Shown here piece by piece: positions 23,438 to 32,651 of a DNA stretch of 64,000 nt. The DNA lies in the NCBI GenBank assembly GCA_030386875.1, contig CM059576.1, positions 65,471,581 through 65,535,580 of the forward strand, given 5' to 3'. A program made the position numbers and the translations under genes. Source of the stretch: Morinoia aosen (lineage: Eukaryota; Arthropoda; Malacostraca; Amphipoda; Talitridae). Below the pieces are notes generated by a model. The model saw only the letters and a program-made list of their open reading frames with translations. It ran no database searches and was not told the origin of the DNA. Positions within the stretch are counted from its first letter, which is position 1, and every line of letters begins with the position of its first letter.

Positions 23438-23636
23438 AACCAAGTCGAAGCCTTAAAATCAGCTCCACTCCCAAAAACAAAACGGGAGCTCCGAAGTTTT
23501 CTCTGTACAGTTGGGTACTACCAACAGTACATTCCTAACTACTCTCAACTGACTTTCTAAGCTCCATGATTTCCTAAAGAAGAACTCCCAAGAACAAATA
23601 CCTTGGACCGATACAACGGAAGACCTATTCGAAAGT

Positions 23637-24068
23637 TTGAAGACAACGTTACTCAAAAGACCGGTCTTACAGTTACCAGACCCCAGATGTCCTTTCATTC
23701 TGAGGACAGATGCCTCCCAAACTGGACTTGGAGTGGCTCTCCTCCAGCCAAGCAAACGAGACTTCCGTCACTACGCGCCTGTAGCATATGCTTCACGTCG
23801 ACTGAGAGGAGCAGAAATAAACTATTCTACCATCGAAAAGGAAGCGTTAAGCATCTATTGTGCTCTACAGAAGTCTGAGGTCAACCTGTATGGACGAGAT
23901 TTTGTGTTACAGACCGATCATCGACCGCTCCTTTATTTGCAACAGGCAGACAAGTTGAACCCCCGATTGAAACGCTGGGCTTTGTATTTCAGCCTTTTTA
24001 GGTTTCGAGCAGAACACCTTTCGGGAGTCGATAACCACCTTGCGGAATTCCTGTCTCGGCTATCGTAG
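23637..24068 (+). pseudogene. Fossil part: RNase H
   Basis: Plus-strand RNase H remains: LRTDASQTGLGVALLQ, YASRRLRGAE, NYSTIEKEALSIYCAL, LQTDHRPLLYL and the terminal LAEFLSRLS. A stop at 24066-24068 ends pol here, which fits an element whose pol finishes with RNase H and not integrase. Confidence 0.85.
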
Positions 24069-24090
24069 CAGAGACACCCTCCCTCGGGCG

Positions 24091-24460
24091 TGTCAGGCCG
24101 CGCAAGTGTTGTCGAGTCTTTTGTGTTAGATACCCATGATCTCGAGTATTTTCTTAACGTGTCCAGCTCCCTGAACCCCGCATTGGCCTGTTTCTCTGCG
24201 CGGATGATGAGTCTGTGCATTTACTTTAGTTGGCCCTTGAATATCATTTGTATTACATTTCGATATTCCAATGTTTTTTTGATTACTTAGCTAAATAAAA
24301 CTAGTATTTTAAATGTAATTTTGAGTGTTGTACCCTGTTATGCAGTAGCTCATGTCAGTACACACTATTTTTGCAATAGAAAATAAATTACTGTTCATGT
24401 TAAAATGTACCTGTGTATGTAATAGGGACTGCAAAGAGATTCAGCAACGTACTAGACACA
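24091..24460 (+). repeat. Probable 3' LTR start of the Gmr1-like fossil
   Basis: A purine-poor gap after pol is followed by TGTCAGGCCGCGCAAGTG, a typical Ty3/gypsy LTR opening (TGTCAGG). An AATAAA lies ~200 bp further on. The LTR end is not certain, and no partner LTR was found. Confidence 0.45.
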
Positions 24461-24597
24461 TCCTGAGGTCAAAAAAGTCTCCTTTCTTCTTTTTGTCACA
24501 GCCTTTAGTCTTATAAGACAAAGTGCCTGAATAGGGGCTTGGGGAACCACCTCGGGAGGACTAACTATTCCGCATAGTGTGTCGTAAAGGAAAACGC

Positions 24598-24975
24598 TGT
24601 CGCAGTTAGGCACTAACAGAATACTCTTCTGTTGCCTTAACGGACTTTTCACGGCGCAGACAGCTGCTCGTCTACCTTGATGGTACCATCGTAGTTCGGG
24701 ACAAAAAGAATTTACTTCTGTTGCCCTAGCGGACTTATTACAGCGTAGATGGTACCCACACAAACCTCACCTTAACGGTACCACCGTAGTTCGGCACTCA
24801 CAGAATTTACTTCTGTTACCCTAGCGGACTTATTACGGCGAAGGTGGTACCCACACAAATCTCACCCTCGCGGTACCGCCGTAGTACGACACATACAGAA
24901 ATTACTTCTGTTGCCCTAACGGATTGATTACGGCGTAGGCGGTACCCTCACGAACCTCAGGAAGGGCAGCTGTGA
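24598..24975. repeat. Tandem repeat, ~93-95-bp unit
   Basis: Four copies start near 24598, 24691, 24786 and 24881. Each has GTAGTTCGGCAC-like, ACTTCTGTTGCCCTAGCGGA-like and GGTACC landmarks. The unit is more GC-rich than its surroundings. It may be the 5' part of the repeat that follows at 25066, but the second copy of that repeat lacks it. Confidence 0.7.
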
Positions 24976-25065
24976 AGAAAAGCTAGCGCCTCGGAATAAG
25001 GTAGCGGCACAGGAGATAGCCCCCTTTTTCACGAACCCTCACGTCGACCGCTCGACGGTATCGAC

Positions 25066-25585
25066 AATTGTCATTTACGATGGTGTTTCAATCTGCTCCG
25101 GTATAACGTTTTTTTATCTTTTTCTTACTTCGATAATTTCAACTAATAACTTGGGAGTTTCGAAGAATTCTTTAGTAGTATTCGAATTATTTATAAATTG
25201 TTAGCAATCTCTTGGAATATAAAATATCCAAGAGGTGATATTTTTCATATTTTATTCAACTACCCCTTGACAGAGACTATTCGCACGCCACGTATGGTTT
25301 GCTGTTAGTACGCCTCGTATATTCTGTCTATTAATATGCCTTGTATGGTCTATCTATTTGTACACCTCTGATAGTTTGTCTATTAGCACACCTCGTATAT
25401 TTTGTCTAATATAATGCCTCGTATGGCTTATCTATTTGTACACCTCAGATGGTTTGTTAATTAGTATTCCTCGTATGAAAATTTTGTTTTAGGACGTCTT
25501 ATATTAAAAACTTTTTAAAAGCCGATATGTTGGCATGTATCTCATGTGGCAACTTGGAAATAAACGGTTTTCTTTCTTTCTTTCG
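25066..25585 (+). mobile_element. Minisatellite-bearing repeat element, copy 1
   Basis: An inverted copy lies at 46085-46844. The parts in order are: TTGTCATTTACGATGGTGTT; a hairpin segment starting ACTTCGATAATTTCAACTAA; a palindrome around TCTTGGAATATAAAATATCC; then an array of ~27-bp units of CCTCGTATG...TCTATTAGTA type. The end has GTGGCAACTTGGAAATAAAC and a TTTC repeat. The AATAAA-like end and simple tail suggest a non-autonomous retroelement. No coding sequence. Confidence 0.6.
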
Positions 25586-27540
25586 GTTTGTGTGGTAGTT
25601 TGACCTCCGCAGCGCCTTGTCAACCAATGCTGGTCAAAACTTCAGACAATGCGACAAAAAGCAAAAGCTTAAGACGTCGCAAATAACACGAAACTATTTG
25701 GTGAAGGAGGGTGACATAGCAGCGAAAAACGGAAGAAAACATTGGAAATTAGGATAGAATACGACACAAAACATCAGAACTTATGTTATAACAGAGAGTT
25801 AGTGCTGGAAAACCGAAGCGGTGATACACCTAAAGCGTAATAAATAAGAATTATGAAATCAAGCCGTATATTCGAAAAAATATATACCTCATAAGCTACA
25901 TTAATAATACTACCCAAGATTCTCACGTCCAGCCCCTTCGTGTTAAATAAAAATAAAAATAAAAAAAAGGATCTCACTATGTTTTGCAGGCCCTCACTCA
26001 AAAATTCAAATGAGAGGAATTATACCTGTGCAGGTCTACAATACTACAATCTAAATACACCTAATCTTTGATCGTGCCAACTCGACAACTCAAATTTAAC
26101 TCGTCAGCGTTGTAGATTGTTTTTTAAGTTTCATTTGCAGATCATCAGCAGTAAACACACAATATTTAAACAAAAAGGCGAAAAAATCCGACGCATTCAT
26201 TAAGACGGTTACAAGTAAACTTCTGCAGGAACACAAGAAACGAGAAAATGAAAAGTGACCAGTCAAACATGGAAGGTTCTTTTCCTAACAAATTTTTCAA
26301 GCTCACGTGTATCCCCGCATTTTGGCCGCAAAATGGGCCGGTTGTATCCAATGCGAAACTGGTTCAACAATTGAGTGAAGATAAACGATTCCTTGCCAAA
26401 TTTTACTCCCATTTTCACGAATAAAAGCTCAAGTAAGGTTACCCACTGCAGCCTGTCGAAATGAGTTTAAAGATTAGCATTGACCTAATAAAAAAGTGTC
26501 CTTTAGTCCGAAACACACACCCCTATTAAAACCTGTACAACACACACCCTGTAAGCGGTATGCTATGACCATGAAATCTCATTACTCCACTCTATCCCCC
26601 CTATGAGGTGCTGAACGAGATCTGATTCAGCCTTCAACTTTAATGAGTTCTACTCAAGACCTTCAGTTGAAGACAAAATTACATGAATACTTATGGCTTT
26701 CGCTTCCATGCTACAAATTAAAACACATGGAAGAGTTGGTCCATCTGTGTTGAAATCTTGATGTGGGCGAGATTTGTGGGGCTGGTTGCCGTTAGTAGCG
26801 CACCAACACAACTATAGATAAAAAATTAAGGCGCATTTTTTTACTGCATATCAAATCATCCAGGCATCCGGTCGTAGTCTGGTCAGTTCACCACTGTCTT
26901 ACACCAAATATCTTTGATGGGAAATTGGACTGCATGGTCTTGTGTCACTGTTCTACTGGTGTTTTCCCATGACGTTAACTTACCCTCTTTTCGTCTATCC
27001 ATTATCTGCCACACTAAAATCATGGTTTTGACCTACTATTCTCTCAGCTGATTGATTAACTAACTCTGTAAATAATTACTTGGGGTTTTAATCAACTAGT
27101 TTCTTCCCATGCTTCCAAAAATTTTACTCTAGAGCATTTATAATTGGTTACCAACGTAGGAAATATGCTATTTGATTAATCATTGAACTAAGAGAATCAG
27201 ATTTTCGTATTGCATGAAGGATTGCTGTATCATAACCAAGAAATATATAGTAAACATCTTGAAAAATATTCTTTCATATATACGTAGATATCGGGGAAGG
27301 ATTAACGCCATAGGCTAATTTTTTATAGAACAAAGCACAGATAATTATATAATAGTTAAAATGTTATAATAATCAATAAATTGTTTTTGAGCGTGAAGTA
27401 TGGGTTCTAATAAACCTTCTTGCAAATAGAACAGTAAAACGACAACACCCTCGGTAGGCAGATGTCAAGCCGTTTATGTCTTGTTGCGTCGCGGAGGCTT
27501 CATAACTCTCGAAACGTTTCCGTTTTACGGTGAATTTCCT
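25586..27540. other. No gene recognised
   Basis: Intergenic AT-rich sequence with short frames only. Confidence 0.45.
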
Positions 27541-27985
27541 CTATTTTGAGGGCTTCACACTGTGAAGCTGGGCATATTTTGAGGACATAACACCGTGAAG
27601 CTGGGCGTATTTTGATGGCATCACACCGTGAAGCTGGGCATGTTTTGAGGGCATCACACCATGAAACTGGGCATATTTTGAGGGCATCACACCCTGAAGC
27701 TGGGCATATTTTGAGGGCATCACACCGTGAAGCTGGGCATATTTTCAGGGTATCACACCGTGAAGCTGGGCATATATTTTGAGGACATCACACCGTGAAG
27801 CTGGGCGTATTTTGAGGACATCACACCGTGAAGCTGGGCGTATTTTGAGGACATCACACCGTGAAGCTGGGCGTATTTGAAGACATCACATCGTGTAGCT
27901 GGGCATTTTTGAGGGTATCACACCGACAAGCTGGGCATATTTTGAGGACATCATACTGTGAGGCTGGGCATATTTTGAGGGCACC
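27541..27985. repeat. Minisatellite, 33-bp unit
   Basis: About 13 copies of a unit with GTGAAGCTGGGCATATTTTG then AGGGCATCACACC. Because 33 is a multiple of three, short frames stay open on both strands (for example an 11-residue repeat MPSKYAQLHGV). There is no sign that they are genes. Confidence 0.9.
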
Positions 27986-30049
27986 ACAGAAAATTTACAA
28001 GATTTCCTGTATTAGTTATATGCAACCTTTCTTCGCTCTTCAACTTACTTTTAAGGCTAAGGTTAGTTGATACTAAACTGTAAGTTAAACGTCAGAACCT
28101 GATACTAAGTTTAGATATAGATAATCCATCCAATTCAATAAAATTTAACACTTTGACTGCGACGTGCGCAACCGGAGGTACACGGAGGTATATTTCACAA
28201 TGCTGCTCAACGGCCAGTAGTCACAAACTCAATTTTCCTAAATGGGGAATCAAAGCTAAATAAAGGCACGATCCAAATCATGTTTGGTATTTTCCATACA
28301 GCTTACTACGTTTGACATTAAATTTGAGTTTGGTGTTAAACTTAATATTTAGTAGTCGCAGTCAGTGTTGAAAAACAGCAATTGGTACAACTTAGCGCTA
28401 TCGGTGGCATGCTTTTGGTTTTTGAACTTTAGTCAACATTTCTCTGAGAACAGCGTCGTGAACGCACCATTCGAGCAACAACACAACTACCTCCCTAATT
28501 TTCTGGACGGCCAGAGCAGTTCGCCGCGAACCCTAATTCCTATCTAAAACAATTTATTTACCGACCACTCTCAGAGTACGATTTTTCCTTCCAAGTATTT
28601 CAATTTCATATCCTGGCGACTACCAAATCAACATTTCTGACCACAGGGTCACTGAGTAGAAAGGTCCCAACCTTTTGTAAAAATTTGTTCAACAAAGTGC
28701 TTGTGAAATAATAAGTAAGAATCGCCCTATAAGTACTACTATAGTGCTTGTGAAGAATCGTAAATTTTATTTGTATGTATCTGACTTATAAAACTTACAA
28801 TAACTCACCACAGGGAGCATGTTGAGTCGTTCTCTTAACCATTTGTCCGATGTTTGACATGCTGTTAAGATGCCTAAATACTTTAATCGATGTATTTAGA
28901 AATGTAACTACATGAAAGTTTTACGGAATGTTGCTACTTTTTGTTCGCGTGAACTAGGAAAAGATTTGCATTCTCATGGTAAGCTGTAATGAACATTGGC
29001 ATTTGTTCTGAACAACTGGAGGTCGTGCGTATCGAGCTATTATCGAAGGTTTGTGGTGCCCTGAAAAAAACTGAATAATTAATACAAATTTAGAATTAAA
29101 TATTGGAAGTAACTTTGTACCTTTTAAAAGTCTTTTATTTAAAAGATAAATAAATATTAAAATAGATTAAATCTACACCGTCTTACGAGACGAGTTGAGT
29201 GAATCTTTATGGCAACATTCAGGCTCTTCAAGCATTGTTCGCTGCTCAGCAGTCCATTGCCCTGCTAAACCTCGTAGTGTAAACAAGTGCTTTGATCAAC
29301 CTGGTGATTCTCGCTATTCTCGAAGTGATATAATTTTGTGTGTCTAAATTAAGATCGTTAGTAGTGAACATGTGAGTTATTTTTGTGATGTAATTGATAA
29401 TACCAATTTGGAGGTGTGAAGAAGTGTAGAATTAATAAGTGAAAGAAGCGAGCTAACTGGCTCGTGATTAGCAAATAATTTCATTTCACTGCCTTTCGTG
29501 TTGTTCGTAATTTTGTTGTGTGTCTAAAAATAAGGTTTATTAGATATCATGAATTTTGGAAAATCATGTGAAGTAGGGAATGAAACTAGAATTTACGCCC
29601 TAAGTAGAGTGATGAGCGTGCCACCATGGAGGCGGTTACGTAGCAGCCCGGTAAACTTTGAGAAGACCACTGGTCGTCGAGTTAGATGTGTTTTAGTTCA
29701 TCATTCGTTACTTTAGTGAGTGAGAGCTTAGAAGTTAGTTTGAAGCATAACTTATGTTCGAAGTGTTGATTGTGCCAACGATTAATGAACCCTAAAGTCG
29801 AGAGGATTAGCTTATTTAATATTTGAATTACAGTCCGATAATCGATAATATAGGTTTTGTGATTGAATTATTTATATGTCTTTTTTACCCGGTTAATTAG
29901 ATAATTTTGGAGAATTTCGAAATTACTGTGTTAACCTTGTTCTATTTTTTTGTTAATTGCAGGATCAATAAAACAAAAGCAACCTCCCCTACCTTTACCC
30001 CATATTGACTAAAGGGTCGTTCTTTATTTTAAACACTTCGTGATACACA
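27986..30049. other. No gene recognised
   Basis: Intergenic sequence without a supportable gene. The stretch 29160-29980 is slightly less AT-rich and has splice-donor-like words (CATGTGAGTT near 29370) and a good start context GCCACCATGG at 29620-29629, but only five codons follow. Confidence 0.4.
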
Positions 30050-30366
30050 GTACTTAGAATCTTACGACAGTTAGGATATCCTCTTATTATGAAGACATCT
30101 ACGAATGCTTTATTTCCAATCAAGCCTGACACATATCTCCTTGTACATTGGATTTTCAAATGCCTTATAACTAACGCCAGGACGCCATGACGCTTTCCCC
30201 CGGTCAAGCCCGGTACCCATTTAGACACCTGGGTAGAGTGGGGTATTGTGCTTGGAATTTTTCTCTTATACCCAACAGAGAAAATCGCCACCGCCAGCGC
30301 CTCGAATCGATCCCGAGTCTCCCGCACGGCGGCAGAACCCCTAGCCACTTGCGCTATGGCGAGCAA
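30050..30366 (-). mobile_element. tRNA-derived SINE
   Basis: On the minus strand the head starts near GCTCGCCATAGCGCAAGTGG. TAGCGCAAGTGG (30345-30356) fits the polymerase III A box. GGATCGATTCG (30303-30313) is a near match to the B box. A non-tRNA body follows with GTGTCTAAATGGGTACCGGG. It stays open as protein by chance but shows no coding motif. The 3' end is not clearly defined. Confidence 0.6.
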
Positions 30367-30628
30367 TGAAACTAGATTTATCATTATCTTCTATTATTCG
30401 GATCGTCATACGTTACGAAGCTCCCTAGTCTTTTGTCCTGAATAATTCAACGGGCCACAATAAATGATAACCATTCTCGACTAGTCTTTATCCCTTTCTA
30501 GTCGTTGCTTGAATAATTATCGTGTAGGAGATTCTAAACGAACCCCACCTTAGAGTCCCCTCAGGTTATTGAAACGCGTCAAACCCGCAAAACAATTATT
30601 TCAATTCTTTACTTCTAAAATTGACATA

Positions 30629-30793
30629 AGTAGTAAAGGGAATACCAATCAGATCACAATTCACCACAATTAACTTAAAATGGAAATTATTTATTAAAAA
30701 ATTTTCAAAAAGATTTCTTCTCTGACGAATTTTGACTTTTTATAAGCCAAAACAACTTACACAAACGACTAAGTCACTTTTAGATATAAATTC
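30629..30793 (+). repeat. Polinton left terminal inverted repeat
   Basis: Mirrors 56018-56182. Shared landmarks are AATACCAATCAGA, CACAATTCACCACAATTA, CTTTTTATAA and CACAAACGACTAAGT. Confidence 0.85.
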
Positions 30794-31073
30794 CTTTGTT
30801 TAATAAACAAAAAAAAACAATAAATAGTATGTTTAGGAATAATTCCATTCTTTGAAGTATTTTTTAAGAATATATAATTTATCAAAGTTTTTAAAATACC
30901 TACCTTGAAAAGGATGTCTGTCTTTATTAATAAAGATAAAATTATATGTTGTATGTGTTTGAACAAAACTCTTTAAATTCATCAAAGGGCATGTCCTGAG
31001 ATATGATATCTGTGTAAATGTTCTTCATATCAGTTGAGTCTAAACCAAAAAGAATCAGAACGTTGGCATTTGT

Positions 31074-31601
31074 TTAAATTGTTTGTCTCGGTAATAAATA
31101 TTTATTTTGTGATAAGTAAATTGAACTGCAGTTGTTGTGTCTACCTCTAGTGTAAAAGCTATCAGCTGGACTTTGATCTCTCTCAGTTGCTATATCGTCA
31201 AAAATGAAAAGATTTTTTTTTTCTGAATCTAAGTCACTTGGGTCGGGAATAGCTGTCATATCTTGAAAATATTCAATTTTAGATTTTGAGTTTTTTTTAT
31301 TAGGTAAATTTTCAAGAAAATCGTCAATATTACCATTTCCCTTCTCAAATAATTCAAAGATTTCAGATTGGTGATAGCCTTCATCAAAAGCATTTTTTAC
31401 CAATTTATATTCTGGTTGATGTATTGATTTACTGCACAGAAAAAGATGATTAAAATCGACAAATTTTTCGAACAGGAGCTTTATTAATAAAGAGGTTTTA
31501 CCACAGTTTGATCTCCCTACGATGAGACATCTCAAGCCGGGAGAAATAAAAATGAAGGGATTCTTTTGATTATTTCTTATACTGTCTTTCCACGTATACA
31601 C
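31074..31601 (-). pseudogene. Fossil part: Polinton genome-packaging ATPase
   Basis: Minus-strand remains of the FtsK/HerA-type ATPase that, in relatives, drives DNA into the capsid. A Walker A motif reads CLIVGRSNCGKTSLLIKLL and a Walker B region reads KKNLFIFDDI. A TRGRHNNCSSIYLSQNKYLL segment follows, as usual for this family. The piece is short for the family. Confidence 0.85.
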
Positions 31602-31689
31602 ATTTTATATAACTAATAAACTACAACTCATTTTCCAAAATTTATTTTCTGTTTGTAGCAATTGTAAACATTGTTTTTAAATTTGCTAC

Positions 31690-32050
31690 TTCGTTAAGTT
31701 CAATTCTTCAATGTATTTTTCTCCCTTATTGGTTGTCTCGTTGGGCAATAACGAGAAAAAAAGCTACCTTTGGTGTCATAAGAAACGTTACTGATTAATG
31801 TTTCAAGATGAATGACATCTGAATCTAATTGAGTTATAACTTCCCTATTTAATTCGACACCATTGTGAATTTGATTACCATTTAATTGGAATTGATTTAT
31901 GTTTGCAGTGTTGAGAACAACTTCTCTTTGAATGTCTGTCCTAATATCTTCAATTTAATTAAGTTTAATTCTTCAATGTGTTTTTCTTTTTTATTGGTTG
32001 TCTCGTTAGGCAATAACGAGAGAAGGAACTACCTTTGGTGGTAAATAAAG
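31690..32050 (-). pseudogene. Fossil part: unassigned Polinton gene end, partly duplicated
   Basis: Minus-strand remains include a polar segment with VITQLDSDVIHLETLISN and a terminal SFFSRYCPTRQPI segment. An ~85-bp block, including CTCGTTGGGCAATAACGAG, occurs twice in direct orientation (about 31694-31772 and 31961-32044). It lies just upstream of the ATPase on the same strand. Function unknown. Confidence 0.45.
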
Positions 32051-32289
32051 TATATACATCGAGTTTGCAATTTTTGAGGATCTATTACTTCATATGGAAT
32101 ATTGCTTTTCATTTTGATTAACATAAATTTTCAGAATACTTAAAAATTTATATTGGAAAAAAACATTGAACTTGTTAAAATATACTGAGAAAATAATTTA
32201 TTAAAAATGGAATCATTTGATTTATCACATCTGTCTAATACTAAGAATACAAAAAGGCATAATAATTTAAAGAAAATTTCAGTAAAGAT

Positions 32290-32378
32290 GACTTCAAGTA
32301 ACAATTTTTGTAATATATGTAACATTTACATCATAAACTTGAGAAGACATGAGAAAAGCATGGAACACAATAAAAACG
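32290..32378 (+). pseudogene. Fossil part: C2H2-finger-like segment ahead of polymerase
   Basis: A short plus-strand piece with FCNICNIYIINLRRHEKS, a C-x2-C...H...H pattern. A similar segment (LCNICYINVSNLKTHQKS) lies at about 35320-35392, on the far side of the Penelope-like insertion. The two appear to be remains of one small Polinton zinc-finger region that the insertion split. Confidence 0.5.
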
Positions 32379-32413
32379 ATTAGGTATATCACGTTTGCGT
32401 AGCAACTTTAAAA

Positions 32414-32588
32414 GGAATGATAAAGCAAAGAAGTATTTTAAAAACATTTAGTTCGAACGTTTCGAGCACTAGGCTCATTCTCAACGAAATCTGCAAATAC
32501 AAAGACACAGCTTAAGCACAGTTCACAAATAAAATTTATATATTGACAGGCAAAAGTAGAGTTTCAAAATGGACAGCAATGAAATAGG
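32414..32588 (+). repeat. Left inverted arm of the Penelope-like element
   Basis: Starts AATGATAAAGCAAAGAAG and runs through TTTCAAAATGGACAGCAATG, mirroring 35101-35273. It includes an extra copy of the first codons (MDSNEIG) on the plus strand that leads to no gene. Confidence 0.85.
32459..32484 (-). ncRNA. Worn hammerhead-like motif in the Penelope-like terminal arm
   Basis: On the minus strand this reads TTGAGAA, TGAGCCTAGTGCTC, GAAAC. The GAGC/GCTC stem followed by GAAAC is typical of hammerheads in these elements. The first box differs from CTGANGA at core positions, so self-cleavage is unlikely. The same motif lies in the right arm on the other strand (about 35202-35227). Confidence 0.35.
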
Positions 32589-32651
32589 AAGGCGGTGAGC
32601 AAGGTTTCTAACACTTACTACGCTGACGATATTCAGAAACACGGACGAAAG

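Larger units (their letters stand above)
21017..24460 (+). mobile_element. Broken Ty3/gypsy fossil with Gmr1-like pol order
   Basis: This is the 3' part of an LTR retroelement. Its parts run integrase end (21017-21660), reverse transcriptase (22588-23437), RNase H (about 23637-24068) and the start of a 3' LTR (24091). Integrase upstream of reverse transcriptase is unusual in Ty3/gypsy but is the known order in the Gmr1 group. The linker ahead of reverse transcriptase carries DTPGRTS...VHEI, which I also associate with that group. No 5' LTR, gag or protease was seen. It is broken in roughly half a dozen places and split by the MITE at 21667-22570. It is old relative to the gypsy element at 35399. 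Confidence 0.75.

Noticed and set aside
27541-27985. CRISPR array or repeat-protein gene in the 33-bp minisatellite.
   Set aside because: Units are contiguous with no spacers, the genome is animal, and open frames follow only from a unit length divisible by three.
29620-29643. Strong start context GCCACCATGG as a gene start.
   Set aside because: Only five codons precede a stop and no suitable donor lies between.
30300-30366. A functional tRNA gene.
   Set aside because: A and B box words are present, but no cloverleaf arms close around them; a SINE head explains them.
29995-30384. A 129-residue host gene on the minus strand.
   Set aside because: The frame starts in a SINE head and follows its body; no protein motif is visible.
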